In this document: piece by piece, positions 1 to 11,524 of the stretch
How the letters are laid out: each line of letters starts with the position of its first letter
Position numbering within the stretch: position 1 is the first letter of the stretch
Source: Carposina sasakii
Lineage: Eukaryota > Arthropoda > Insecta > Lepidoptera > Carposinidae
Direction: 5' to 3'
NCBI GenBank assembly: GCA_014607495.2
Contig: CP053155.1
Span: 7,874,001-7,938,000, forward strand
Length of the DNA: 64,000 nt
Notes under the pieces: model-generated
Told to the model about the DNA's origin: nothing
What the model saw: only the letters and a program-made list of their open reading frames with translations
Databases searched by the model: none
Program-made: the position numbers and the translations under genes

Positions 1-210
1 CATATCCTTCGTCAGCTAGTTGATAAGCTAAAAAAATATTTAGTATAGTTTTCACATTAATCAGTTTAATTAATGACTAATATACCTACACTGTGACTAG
101 ATAAACGTGGGTATTAAATTGCGAATACTGTTTAACGCTGTGTTCGATGACTGGTGAGTAGTACAGCGCATAACGATGTACCTACCTACTTACAAGTATT
201 AAAAGCACAT

Positions 211-265
211 TTGTTGAAATACATATTACCTGCATAAAACGGGCAAGTAATATGTATTTCAACAA
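211..265. repeat. Perfect 19-bp hairpin
   Basis: The arm at 211-229 is the exact reverse complement of 247-265, with a 17-nt loop. It lies in the presumed intron or downstream part of the lipase gene. It could be the remnant of a small fold-back transposon. Otherwise 1-680 holds no recognisable exon. Confidence 0.7.
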
Positions 266-683
266 AGAGTGAAAGTTTATAAGTATACTTATAACAAATC
301 ATCGAACATCGTTTTTTAAGAAAATTTAAAAACAACGGCGACTGATCGATTCAATTTCGAATACGAACATATAATGTACTGATACAGCTTATGCCACATT
401 GACTTGTGCTATACCTATATGATTTATTTGTTCCTTACTAAAGTAGGTAGGTACCTACCACCTAATCATTTATTTTTAAGAGTAAAATATACCTACTTAC
501 TTATATAAAAAAAGCTCTTATCAGAAGTGTTATTTAACGATATACCTAGAGTTGAGAAATGATCATTACCTACTTCATACAAAATCAAATATCAAGGCAA
601 GAAAGTCATCGTATAATTCGTAACCAATAACGTATAATGCCCAAATGGAATAGAATTGTTGTTAAAGCAAGTAGGATACATAC

Positions 684-1507
684 CAAAAGCAGATCCTGGG
701 CCCATGATGACCCAATCAGCGGAAGAGGAGAGTAAGCCATGCATCAAAAACACTACAGGCCTTGGTCCAGGGACGTTGTTAGCATCCCTTCCATGAGGGA
801 TTCGATGCATCTCTAGAATGTAGCCATCAGGAGTAGTCACTGAGTGAATTTCAATGGGATATCTGTATTTTGCTATTAATCCAGGCTGAAATATAACGTA
901 CCACATGTAAGAGTATAAGTTCCGCGTATGTACCTACGTACACTTAGGTATCGTATCACATAAGTCTTTTACAGTCCACTGCTAGACTTAGAACTCCCCC
1001 AGGGCATACTGCAAGGCTACTAGTGATAGTAATAGGGGGGTTTTCGATAGTGATTATAGTCACCATGCTGGGCAGTGTGATTTTTGGTCAACACGGGAAG
1101 CGCTGCTGACCACCTCTCGGAATCATTTCCCTTATCACCTCTTACGGTAGGTACGAGTATGTGCGCACGGGCAAGCATGGGGGGGTAACGTGCTATTACT
1201 CTGTTGATACGTAATTGATCAAAATTATTGTAGGGCAATTTTCTTATTTGGGACACCTTTAGGTAAGTTGGCCTCCGAGTGCGAAATTTTACAAAACCGA
1301 GACTTCCAACAGTGTAGGATAAACGATGGGTGTGTCCGTAAAATGATTTGTACTTACAACATCCAAAGAGGCATCTTCCAGGATATTATCCGAATGCCGA
1401 GCTTGAGGGGAGCTATTTAGATACTCCTTGAGCTTTTCGGCATGGGGAGCATCCCGGGCCACCCCAAAAGCGACGCAGGCGCATAGAGCTAACGCAACAC
1501 GCAACAT
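684..1507 (-). CDS. Acid lipase-like protein, 5' part (two exons; gene continues off the left edge)
   Basis: Two exons on the minus strand: 1507..1358 (50 codons from ATG) and 885..684. The donor after the first exon is GTAAGT, the acceptor before the second ends TTTCAG, and the donor after the second is GTATGT; phase agrees at the junction. The first exon begins MLRVALALCACVAFGVA, a clear signal peptide, followed by a short propeptide-like stretch. The second encodes a segment containing KYRYPIEIHSVTTPDGYIL and FLMHGLLSSSADW, which is the N-terminal Abhydro_lipase region of the insect lipase 3 / lysosomal acid lipase family, with the HGLLSSSADW oxyanion-hole motif. The family hydrolyses triglycerides or cholesteryl esters and is usually secreted or lysosomal. 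The catalytic Ser/Asp/His exons would lie beyond position 1, so activity cannot be judged. A start 12 nt upstream (TTG) is possible in frame but not needed. Confidence 0.85.
1043..1150. repeat. Interspersed repeat fragment in the lipase intron
   Basis: The stretch with ATAGTCACCATGCTGGG and AATCA..CACCTCTTAC is shared, with changes, with about 16038-16150 in the SDR39U1 intron. It looks like an old dispersed repeat in both introns, with no coding content. Confidence 0.45.
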
Positions 1508-1519
1508 CGTTGCCTGCAA

Positions 1520-2353
1520 CGACTGTAATACGTTTGACTACCCCACATCAGGAATTGGTCTTATAAAATCTTGCAAATGCGATTACATATACACGGGTGT
1601 GTTGGCAAATATGATTAGGGACTGATTATCTGAGATGATAGCAAATACTTAATTAATTAAATAGTGATTTGTGACGGCAAGCGATCAATCAACTCTTTTA
1701 CACAGATACGTCCACTGTTTATTCACAACATGACAAACATTTTTCAATAGATACTTATATTACTTTAGGTACCTATGTATACCTATTTTAACTTTTGTAC
1801 TTTAGTTAGTGTGGGACCCATTTATAAAAAAGTCTTCAAATAACGATTTTCGTGGGACTTACTTCAGCCATACGAACTACTGATATGTACGTTTTGGCAT
1901 ATTTTCCTGAACATGAAAAGTGCGGAAGTCACTTTATAGGGGTATGGAGGGGGGGAGCTATGATGTAACAAAGATGGCGGCCGGGCATATACTATTTACG
2001 CTGTATTTAGATAACTACTGGGCCGATTTAATCAAATGGGTCTCAAATGAAAGGTATTTAAATGGACATTATTTAATTCTTAACATTCATTCACGTAAAC
2101 ATATGTAGTAACAAAATAAAAATTTCCAAAAACCACATTTTTGAAAAATATACCTTTGTTATCACGTGAAATACTCGATAACCGTTAGGATTATCTAAAT
2201 TTAGTTCATTATTTAAATATAGCTAGATTTATCAACTTTTAATGCACCTTAAATTATTAAAATCGAGCTATAAACAACGGAAGAGTCGTATAGGTGAGCG
2301 TGGGTATAGCGCCGAACTGACTACGTCTAACACTTTAGGTTTGTATTTCATAC
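1520..2353. other. Intergenic, nothing recognised
   Basis: AT-rich sequence between the lipase start and a repeat at 2354. The short open frames here have no recognisable motif. It presumably includes the lipase promoter. Confidence 0.5.
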
Positions 2354-2690
2354 TAGTGGACGCCCGCAACTCCGTCCGCGTGGACTACAGAAAAACAAAA
2401 TGTCGAAATTATCCGGGATAAAAACATTTTCCCGGGATAAAATGTAGCCTAAATGTTAAGTAGGACCTGTCACAATATATTCCTGAAAACTGCATCGAAA
2501 TCGGTTCAGCCGTTTCTTAGATTAGCGTGCACAAACGCACAGACAAACCGACAAACAGACAAAAATTCAAAAAATCATTATATTGGGTACTGTAGCGTTG
2601 ATAAAGGTCTCCTATAATATTTTTTTTCTCATATATCTTCTATGTACAGACAGCGATCCGTTACATTTTTATTTTATGTATAAATAGATA
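2354..2690 (+). mobile_element. Non-LTR retrotransposon 3' end, copy 1
   Basis: Begins near CTAGTGGACGCCCGCAACTC and runs through CATCGAAATCGGTTCAGCCG to a short AT-rich tail. A near-identical copy lies at 62810-63125 and a fragment in reverse at 56190-56302. This pattern (shared 3' part, AT-rich simple tail, no coding capacity) fits a 5'-truncated LINE or a dependent SINE common in Lepidoptera. The family name cannot be fixed from sequence alone. Confidence 0.65.
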
Positions 2691-2924
2691 TAGATGGTGT
2701 GTCAGAATAACAAAGTTACATTTTCGGTTTCCGACTGACTGTCTATAATGGCTCCTACATACAATCGGCGATGTTAGTTCGGCGAACGTCGTCGAAACTC
2801 GTCGAACTGTTACTTAAACAAACGTCGACGAATGCAGACAAACCTGCCCTCTACACAATCGAGTTCGCCCGAGTTCGTCAGAGTTCGCCCATTGTATGGA
2901 GGAGTCCTAATATTCTGTGGACTG

Positions 2925-3316
2925 AGTCGGCGGGAAAAGTTGGAAGAGAGCGGGTGTAATTTTCTTGTGAAAAATCTAAATTTATTTGTAAATAGCTTGG
3001 ATGTGTCCGTAAAGTGATGTTTTCTGGTAGATAACTTATATTTTGTTTACTTGTGATATGAATCTAGTGCGTGTGCATGGTTTTATATGCAGGTAAGCTG
3101 AGTAAAACTTTATCCAAAATACGATCTCTTCATGGGCTCATGTAAGTTGTTTCTGAAATTATTTTAGGTTTTGACTAATTTTACATTCGTCCTTGAGGAC
3201 TTTCCCGACGTTTCCATTCATCATCATAAATTCAGAAATCATTTAATAAAGACAATGGCTGTATGGGCATAGTTCCCCTTGCCTTTCCTTCTGGAGAAAC
3301 TAAACAAAAAAATCCG
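2925..3316 (+). mobile_element. Poly(A)-tailed retroposon (GGCGGGAAAAGC family), copy 1
   Basis: Starts TCGGCGGGAAAAG and ends near GAGAAACTAAACAAAAAAA. It is the same roughly 390-bp family found repeatedly at 11.1-14.7 kb. GACTGA flanks both sides as a possible short target-site duplication. It lies just upstream of PDCD5. Confidence 0.75.
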
Positions 3317-3446
3317 ACTGACTGACTGACATTGACAGCAGATGTCAAAACCTTGGACGATTTAAATTCTCTTTCTACGATTTAACTCATTTAAATCATT
3401 TATCTGTGCTTTAAATCATTTATTTGTGCTTTAATACTATTAAATA

Positions 3447-4261
3447 ATGGACGACCCAGAATTGAATAGAATCAGGCAACAGCGCCTAGCACAATTGCAA
3501 GCTCAACAAGGGGTAAAAGTTATTTAAAAATCATATATTTTTACCTACCACTTGTAGGTTAAGAATAGTAATTTATAAGAATCTTATTTCTATATCCACA
3601 ACAACAACCAACATATTTTTCAGGGAACAGGAGATCCTAGTCATGGTAAACAGGATCAGGAGCGGATGCAGGCAATGGAGGAGGCGAAACACACGATCCT
3701 CGCACAAGCACTTAGTCAAGACGCCAGAGCCAGATGTAACTATTTTGTAGTTATACTAATAATGATAATATCAGTTATACTAATATTTTTTAGTACCTAG
3801 TTATAAATGAGAAAATTCAATATATATAAAACAATATGAGTCATGATATATGCCCTGCTTAATTATATTATAAATAAACCATAATAATGTGAGTACATAT
3901 GGTGCTAGTTTATTCTGTATGTGGGATGTAGATTTATTTCTTGAGGTGGCATTCAAGTTATTGATAAAATTTTACATAAAATCATGATGGTTTTAATAGG
4001 TTTCCTGTCTTCATAGGAGTATTGCTCATAATTCCTTTTTTGTTTTCAGTGAACACAATCAAACTAAGCAAACCAGAGAAAGGTGCTATGGTAGAAAATA
4101 TGATATGCAGAATGGCACAAATGGGTCAAGTAAGCAATAAAATATCAGAACAAGAGTTGATCCAACTATTGGAGTCACTTAATCAGCAGATGCCTAAGTC
4201 ATCAAGTACTGTCAAGTTTGACCGTCGAAGAGCTGCCCTTGACTCTGATGATGATTTGTAA
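3447..4261 (+). CDS. PDCD5: Programmed cell death protein 5 homologue
   Basis: Three exons: 3447..3512, 3624..3735 and 4050..4261. All introns are GT-AG and the frame is continuous, giving 129 aa, close to the usual ~125-130 aa of PDCD5. The protein starts MDDPELNRIRQQRLAQLQAQ, has a QEQER..ME-like helix in exon 2, and ends with the family's TVKFDRRRAALDSDDDL tail. PDCD5/TFAR19 is a small DNA-binding-domain protein that forms a helical bundle; in animals it binds the chaperonin CCT and is linked to apoptosis and TIP60 regulation. The start is the first ATG in the exon. It is the only gene between the lipase (diverging) and TSEN34 (converging). The introns are short, about 110 and 315 bp. Confidence 0.95.
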
Positions 4262-4537
4262 CAGGATCCTGTGACAATAACAATTATTGGATAATACTTA
4301 GCTTGTAATTTCTACTCATTTATTTTGCATAAGTTGGTTATAATTATATTTTACTACCTGTACTTCAACATGGTTTTTTATATGAGTTTAAAAACAAGGA
4401 AAAATCAGCTGTTTTTAAATAACAAATACTAATATATTTCATTTTTAACCAAATTCAAAAAAAGGAGGAGGTTCTTAATTCGTCTGTATGTATAATTTTT
4501 TTTTTATGTATGTTCAACGATATTTCCATCAATTATA

Positions 4538-4919
4538 CAGGTGATTTTTGGTCGTCAACGTTCCCGAAAACTACGGAATCTCCTCATCATCACGATCATT
4601 TTTCTCCATGGAAGCATACCTGGGAAGTGTCTGGTTTCCAAAATATTAGGGTCCAAAGTTGAGTAAATAGACTGCGTTTTTCTGCATAAATGCACATAGA
4701 CGCGCGTAGCAGGATTTTTTCACGAAAAATAATTAATATCTGTCTATAGAAAAACTAACATAAACACTAGACACTATAAATTTCGCACGATCAAGGAATT
4801 TAAAATTTAAAAAAAAATAAATAAAAAAAATTCCCAGCATTTTTTTTGCCATAAACTTACTTTATTTCATGTATAGAATACGTACCCTTCGTTAAAGGTG
4901 GCCACAAAAAAACATCCTG
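4538..4919 (-). mobile_element. MITE with CAGG..CCTG ends, copy A
   Basis: The terminal 5' sequence CAGGTGATTTTTGGTCGTCA and the other end CCACAAAAAAACATCCTG match copy B (5536-5901) in reverse orientation, and copy C (24191-24414). TA flanks both ends, so the target duplication is probably TA. It has no coding capacity and about 382 bp. Confidence 0.75.
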
Positions 4920-5102
4920 TAGATGGATTTAAAAAAAAAAAAATTGTTGGATAGAGTTCACTTCTGAGGTGGTCCCATTTTCACCAGGTCAGGATCTGAT
5001 GATGGGATCCAGAAGAAATCTAGGGCAACCACCGAAAATTGTATGCTTGTATGGTGTTTTTGTTACGTAATCATGTCTTACTCAGGTATATGCTTCAGGG
5101 TG

Positions 5103-5484
5103 TCAACATCTAATGCTGCTGTGCTGAGGATGAAGCTACAGAACTCCTTAACAGTTAGGAGTTGGGATACAGTACTGCAATTGGTCGATGGAAACTATTT
5201 AGTAGTATGTAGGGCTAACGTGCTACTTGAATCAACATCTGATACTGCTGTGCTGATGATGAAGCTACAGAAACCCTTAACGGTTAGGAGTTGGGAGACA
5301 GTACAGCAATTTGTTGATGAAAACTATTTAGTAGTATGTAGGGCTGACATGTTACTTGAATCAACATCTGATGCTGCTGTGCTGATGATGAAGCTACAGA
5401 ACTCCTTAACAGTTAGGAGTTGGGAGACAGTACTGCAATTGGTCGATGGAAACTATAAGTATATGTAGGGCTAACGTGATACTT
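5103..5484 (+). repeat. Three 129-bp tandem repeats with an open frame
   Basis: Units start at 5103, 5232 and 5361 (each begins TCAACATCT), a period of exactly 129 nt or 43 codons. Frame 5043..5468 stays open through all three units, each encoding a version of VLMMKLQNSLTVRSWETV. Whether it is translated is unknown, and no ATG context or splice signal argues for a gene. It lies between two inverted MITE copies. Confidence 0.8.
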
Positions 5485-5535
5485 ATACGGGTAGGTACTA
5501 CTCCTGAGATGGTAACGATGAAATCCTTAAGTATA

Positions 5536-5901
5536 CAGGTGTTTTTTCGTTGCCACCCTTAACTAAGGGTACATACTCTATACATCAAATAAAGTAAGTT
5601 TATGCCAAAAAAAAATGCTGAGAAACGATGTAAATTGTTTTAAAACAATTTTTTTATTACTTGATTGGGCGAAATTTATAATCTCCAGTGTTTATGCTAG
5701 TTTTTCATAGACAGATATTAATCATTTCTCGTGAAAAAATTTTGCTACGCGCGTCTATGTGCATCTATGCAGAAAAACGCAGTCTATTTACTCAACTTTG
5801 GACCTTAATATTTTGGAAACCAGACACTTCCCAGGAGAAAAATGATCGTGATGATGAGATTACATAGTTTTCGGGAACGTTGACGACCAAAAATCATCCT
5901 G
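5536..5901 (+). mobile_element. MITE with CAGG..CCTG ends, copy B
   Basis: Direct-orientation partner of copy A: starts CAGGTGTTTTTTCGTTGCCA and ends ACGACCAAAAATCATCCTG, flanked by TATA on both sides. Copies A and B thus form a roughly 370-bp inverted pair around about 620 bp of repeat DNA. Confidence 0.75.
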
Positions 5902-5960
5902 TATAAACTAGCATCTATTTATGTCCACAACGCATTAACACAACTAAAAATCGAGAAATG

Positions 5961-6526
5961 AACTGACTTAAAAAAAAAAATTAACCGACTTCAAACTTTA
6001 ACTAAAAAGCGATAAATAACGTAACTAATTTATCTACTTAATACATATTAAATATCTCAAATTATTTGAATATTTACAACTTAATACCTAATACTTTAAC
6101 AAAGTCATCTTTAACTATTTAAATATTTATAATTATCACTTATTTTTTTGGAGTCGGTGCCAGTCAAACAAATAAATGTAATTAAGAAAACTGACCCACA
6201 CTAAATAGTAAAACCAAGAATAGGAAATTGCATTACCGCTGCCTACTACACCGTATTGTATTTTGCCGTGTGTGTGGCGTTGCCAGCCGCGCGCGTCCAT
6301 CAACACAACAGACTACGTTACCTAGGCTGGCACCGACTCCAAAAAATAAGTCATAATTATAAATATTTAAATGGTTAAAGATGACTTTGTTAAAGTATTA
6401 GGTATTAAGTTGTAAATATTTAAATAATTTCAGATATTTAATATGTATTAAGTAGATAAATTAGTTACGTTATTTATCGCTATTTAGTTAAAGTTTGAAG
6501 TCAGTTAATTATTTTTTAAGTCAGTT
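5961..6526. mobile_element. Fold-back element with ~200-bp inverted arms
   Basis: The arm at 5961-6163 is a near-perfect reverse complement of 6327-6526, with a 163-nt loop. The inner ends read GGAGTCGGTGCCAG and CTGGCACCGACTCC; the outer parts contain AACCGACTTCAAA. There is no coding capacity. Long arms with a unique spacer fit a fold-back MITE. Confidence 0.85.
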
Positions 6527-6698
6527 TATAATTAATACTAAAACTTCTTTAAATATGTTTATCTTAATATTATTAGTTAGTTGCTAGAGACTAGTATTAT
6601 TAATTATTATTTCTGTGCTAAAATTGAGAATCTGTTCTACATCAAAATAAAAAATATTATGTAATAAAATTCATTATTTAGTACCTAACTATCAGCCT

Positions 6699-7967
6699 GT
6701 ACGAGATTGGGACTGCCCTTAAACAACTCAAAAACAACAAAGCGCCGGGCGACGATAGAATTACATCAGAGCTTCTAAGAGCGAGTGGAACTCCGGTACT
6801 GAAGGTCCTTCAGAGATTCTTCAATTCCGTCCTGCTTGAAGGCGTAACGCCGGAAGCATGGAGTAGAAGTGTGGTGGTGCTGTATAATCGGCCACTATGC
6901 CTAGCGTTCGTGGACTATGAGAAGGCCTTTGATTCGATTGAGACATGGGCAGTGCTGCAGTCTCTCCAGCGGTGCCATATTGACCATCGATATATTGAAG
7001 TGCTGAAGTGTTTATACAGCAACGCCACCATGTCGGTACGAGTACAGGAGTGGAGCACTGAGCAGATTTCATTGCAGAGGGGAGTGAGACAAGGAGATGT
7101 TATTTCTCCGAAGCTCTTCACTAATGCAGTGGAAGACGCCTTTAAGCTTCTCGGATGGAAAGGACTCGGCATTAATATCAATGGCGAATACATCACTCAC
7201 CTTCGGTTCGCAGATGACATCTGTGGTCATGGCAGAATCGCTGAAGGATCTAAGCACAATGCTCGATGACCTCAATCGAGTCTCTCAACAGGTGGGCCTG
7301 AAGATGAACATGGACAAGACGAAGATCATGTCGAACGTCCATGTGCCGCCCACTCCTGTACTGCTCGGGGGAGCTCGATGCTCGAAGTTGTTGACAAGTA
7401 TGTTTACCTGGGACAGACGATCAAACTAGGTAGGTCCAACTTTGAGAAGGAGGTCAATCGGCAAATACAACTCGGCTGGGCAGCATTCGGAAAACTACGA
7501 AGCTTATTTGTGTCCAAGATACCCCAGTCCTTAAAGACGAAGGTATTCAACCAGTGCGTGCTGCCGGTGATGACCTACGGTGCCGAGACGTGGTCTCTAA
7601 CTGTGTGCCTCATAAAGAAGCTCAGGATCGCACAGCGAGCGATGGAGAGAACTATGCTTGGGATCTCTCTACATGATCGAATCAGAAATGAGGAGATCCG
7701 AAGATGTACAAAGATCGCCGACATAGCTCAACGGTCCAGCAAGCTGAAGTGGCAATGGGCAGGGCAGGGCAGGGCACATTACTCGAAGAACTGATGGCCG
7801 ATGGAGTCGGAAAGTTCTAGAGTGGATACCACATATCGGCAAGCGCAGCATGGGAAGGACGACCTGGCCAAGGTCGCGGGCGTCGGTTGGATGCAGGCGG
7901 CTTCCGACCGGTCGGAGTGGAGGTTGTTGGGGGAGGCCTATGTCCAACAGTGGACTTCTCAGGGCTT
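6699..7967 (+). pseudogene. RTE-type non-LTR reverse transcriptase, broken
   Basis: Reading frames in order: KNNKAPGDDRITSELL (start of the RT domain, about 6735), then a jump to LAFVDYEKAFDSIE (finger/palm motif, 6900) without the expected KKGD..NYRPISLL segment. GVRQGDVISPKLF and RFADDIC (catalytic palm) follow; a frameshift near 7225 leads to LKDLSTMLDDLNRVSQQVGLKMN; another shift near 7378 leads to DKYVYLGQTI..FNQCVLPVMTYGAETWS. The end is LGEAYVQQWTSQGF. This is the RT and C-terminal part of an RTE/BovB-clade element. An internal deletion and several frameshifts make it inactive. The endonuclease is absent. Confidence 0.9.
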
Positions 7968-8249
7968 TAATGATGAAAATGATGAGTACCTAACAAGGAT
8001 TTTTAAAAAGAAAAAAATAACAAATTCCATTTCTTTATTAAGTAGGACCTACTTACATCATTATCTTTTACTTATGTACTTAGTTTTCATTATAAGCAGG
8101 GTGGGACTTCATATTGGTTGACCATGGTGACATTGATTTGGATTCCATAGTAAGAAAATGAATCCTTAGTTTTCCATGTTCAGCTGCCTAACTGTTCCAC
8201 AATCTCACTGACAAGTTATCCTGTTCTGTTTCTGACCAAGACTACTGTG

Positions 8250-10929
8250 TCAAAAGTCACCAGAACATCCTATAGCACCATCATGCCATTGTAATGTCTG
8301 ATATTCTATATTTCCAAACACATTACAAGAGGCTAGTACTGCCATTTTGTTTACAGCAACAGACAAACGTCCAAATGCCACTAGACTAGAAGGAGAGAAC
8401 TGAGTTGCTTGATTGCATATACATCTCACCATGTAAGCAGCATGAAATCTAACGGGATCACCTGAAACGATACAAGATTTAAATCGTACTTATATTTATG
8501 AATGTGATAGTTTGTGGGCATGTTAACATTTATCTATTTACTTAAACATTTTAGTTACTATTTCAACCAAAAAACTATCAAACTAAATTCGATGATACTA
8601 GACATTTATAGCTTATACTAATGTTGTTATTTTCAGCTATACATAGAAAAAGGTATGTTTTACCCCTATTTGTAAAAATAGCCATTTCCCCACTTCATGT
8701 AAATCCTATTCTAAATTATCCTTCAAGCCAGGGGTTCCCAGCTTTTCCGTCTCATAGCCCCCTTTTAATAGTTAACTGGTTCTGGTAGACCCCCTACAGG
8801 CCTATACCACATAAAAATTAACCATGAACACCCATTTTTACACACCAACGTAGACCCCCTTTGTGTCTCTTGTGGACCTCTAGGGTCTACCTGGACCACT
8901 ATGGGAACCCCTGCTTCAAGCAGTTAATTTCAGAACTTCTTTTGATTTCACCTTTAGAACAATGCAGGAAGTTATACCTGGATAAACTAGAAAATCTGAG
9001 CCAAATTTAGATCCTTGTGTAATGTAATGCCCTTGTTCCCAAAGGTCTTTGAATATACTATATCTAATGCCTCCAACGTGGTCCAGCACACTTGGCTTCA
9101 AAACTGCTACTGTGACATTTCTCTTCTCTGAAAGGTAATTGACTATTAAATAAAACAGAAAATTAATTCTTTTACTCTGCTATTCTAAACATGGCTGTAA
9201 AATCTTTGTGATCTAGCAGTTCTGTATACCCCATTTCATATGTATGAAAAATAAACCTATTGAATTGTAATACCAAGTCCACAGTCATCACATTAATAAA
9301 GGCTTGTAAATATAAACAAATATGGCTTTACCTGTGAAACATTTTTTACTTAGAATAATGATTCGCTAGACCGGAGTGAAGACCTATCATTAATCTAAGC
9401 ATTTTTTAGTTTGCCTTTGTTTCTTATCTTAGTCTTCCCGAGCAAGAGGAATGGAAGGATGTATTAGATTATCATATTAGTATAAGTGCCAATTTTTCCA
9501 AATGTCAAATAGCCTATCATGGAATAAAATTGATGCTGTCTTTCTCTAAAACTTGGTCATACATAATAGAGATAGCATTGATTTTATTCCTCACATAGGC
9601 TATTTGATGTTTGGAAAAATCAGCCCTTTGACATTTATTTGTCTGAGATAGCAGAAAGTAAATACTTACCTGTTTCTTTTATTATTTCAGTAGGTAGATG
9701 TACAAGTGCATGAGCAGGACTCAAATCTGGTAGTTTATTGATTTCTTCTTGCAGTAACACTTGCTTATCCAGATTCACATCTGAAATATAAGTATAGTAT
9801 GTATGTTAAATATTATTTGAAATACATAAACATTATTTATATAATCAGTCATATGGACCCACACATTTGTTCTACCTGTCCCTTTCTGTCTCAGCCATTT
9901 CATTTACATTAAGAATAGAGAAGAGGGACAGACATAACTAATTTTAAGTTTAATTGTATTTTATTGTACTTACTACACTCTCCTGTCTGTCCCTCTCCTC
10001 TATTCTTAATGTGATGGTGGGAAGAACATTGGTTTCTTTATTAAGTCTAACTTTAGTGTCAGTCTATACCTAAATATACCTCATGATATAAATTCCATCC
10101 ATTCCCCATCTTACAAGGAAGTTAGGTACCTATGCTACAAAGAAGTGCTAATACTTACCAATTTAATTTAGAAAATGGCTAGATATTAAATAATATAAAA
10201 TTTAACAATCTTACCAGTAATTCCTTTTGATAATAGTTTTTGCTTTTTCCCAGCAACAATAATATCAATCTTTTGAGAGATTTGCTCTACTTTACGCTTC
10301 CGAAATGCTTCCATTTGCTCAATCAGTACCCTAAAAGATATTAATATGATCAGAAAGGTAAAATAATGGGACTTACTTTATAAAATATGTTATACCTATT
10401 ACAGTGTGAATACCTTTTTTCTATTTCTTCAATTTTATTTTTTAATTCACTAGAAGGTTTTTCATTTATATTAGGCAAATCTACTAATTCACATAATCCT
10501 TTTTCTACTAATAAAGTGGCTTCTTCAGACATGAGAGCTAGTGGTAAACCTAAAAACAAAGTAAAAGTAAGTATAGGTACTTAAGTAGGCTAATTACTTT
10601 ATTTATGTTTATAATTTGTGTTTATATGAAAGGTAAAATACATATAAGTAATTTTCTTACCTAGAAAATCATTTTGTCGAGGATATGAAGCTACAGATCC
10701 AATAAGAGCACCACAAATTCTGTAGTTTGACCGTAAGGTGTCCCAATCTGAAAGAAAATCAGAATTTTCTATTATATTAAGTTAAACCCAGACCCGTCTT
10801 TAATTTGATTTAAATAATTATCCCCTAAAGAAATTGGGCAGAAGTGTGCAAATTGCAATCTATTATTATTCATGTACCTTTAGCATTCCACACATGAGCT
10901 ACGCCATCATGAACATAAAGTGGTATCAT
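8250..10929 (-). CDS. TSEN34: tRNA-splicing endonuclease subunit Sen34
   Basis: Seven exons on the minus strand: 10929..10878, 10747..10661, 10549..10414, 10330..10215, 9780..9670, 9127..8978, 8461..8250. All introns are GT-AG and all phases match, giving 287 aa. The N-terminus MIPLYVHDGVAHVWNAKDW and the following SYPRQNDFLGLPLALMSEEA match the Sen34 N-domain. The C-terminal nuclease domain reads FKDLWEQGHYITQGSKFG, then DFLVYPGDPVRFHAAYMVRC. The expected catalytic triad is present as Tyr216, His224 and Lys256, with spacing like the family's. The TSEN complex cuts pre-tRNA introns in the nucleus; Sen34 cuts the 3' splice site. The middle (residues ~80-165) is charged and helical, as usual. 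A hAT MITE sits in the last intron. Confidence 0.93.
8729..8913. mobile_element. hAT-type MITE with perfect 8-bp target duplication
   Basis: Begins CAGGGGTTCCCAG, ends ATGGGAACCCCTG, and is flanked on both sides by CTTCAAGC (8721-8728 and 8914-8921). It is 185 bp and non-coding, located in the last TSEN34 intron. Confidence 0.88.
9487..9626. mobile_element. Small fold-back MITE (TTTTTCCAAAYGTCARATAG), copy 1
   Basis: About 140 bp with inverted ends (GCCAATTTTTCCAAATGTCA versus TGATGTTTGGAAAAATCAGC). Related copies lie at 20621-20750, 37532-37678 and 52853-53003. This one is in a TSEN34 intron. Confidence 0.7.
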
Positions 10930-11115
10930 AATAATATATTTGGTCCGGTTTGCATTAATCTATAAAATTAAATTACCTAGATAACATAAAACAAAAAGAA
11001 CAAGAAATAAACTTAACTATAGCTATGGGCGCTATGTAACGTAGATAGTTACTAAACGTTAGAGAGTAGTAAGTATATTCTTTGTACTAAACAAACTATC
11101 TATTTAGTAAAGCGT

Positions 11116-11515
11116 GTCGGCGGGAAAAGCTGGAAGGGAGCGGGTGTAATTTTCTTGTGAAAATCAAAAATTATTTGTAAATGGCTTGCATGTATCCGTA
11201 AAGTGATGTTTTCGGGTAGATAAGTTATGTTTTGATTACTTGTGATGTGAATCTAGTGCGTGTGCATAGGTAAGCTACACAGGTAAGCTGAGTAAAACTT
11301 TAGGCGGAATACGATCTCTTCATGGGCCCATGTAAGTTTTTCTGCAATTATTTTTCATTTTGACTAACTTTACACTTGTTCTTGAGGATTTTCCCGACGT
11401 TTCCATTCATCACCATCATCATTATCATCCCATAAATTCAGAAATCATTTACTAAAGACAATGGCTGTATGGGCTTAGTTCCCCTTGCCTTTCCTTCGGG
11501 ATAAACTAAACAAAA
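11116..11515 (+). mobile_element. Poly(A)-tailed retroposon, copy 2
   Basis: Runs from TCGGCGGGAAAAGCTGG to GGATAAACTAAACAAAACAA. TAGTAAAGC flanks both sides (11106 region and 11524 region) as a target-site duplication. It lies just upstream of the TSEN34 start. See copies 3-7. Confidence 0.85.
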
Positions 11516-11524
11516 CAAAAAAAT

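Larger units (their letters stand above)
4447..5535 (-). repeat. Lepidopteran dispersed repeat with GGAGGAGGTT end, broken by a MITE
   Basis: 4447-4537 (AAAAAAAGGAGGAGGTTCTT followed by AATTCGTCTGTATG) and 4920-5090 (GGATCTGATGATGGGATCC) correspond in reverse to the repeat at 28555-29036, which ends CTTTTTGAAGTCGGTTAA. A MITE (4538-4919) sits between the two parts. The far portion contains the 129-bp tandem array at 5103-5484. Confidence 0.55.
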
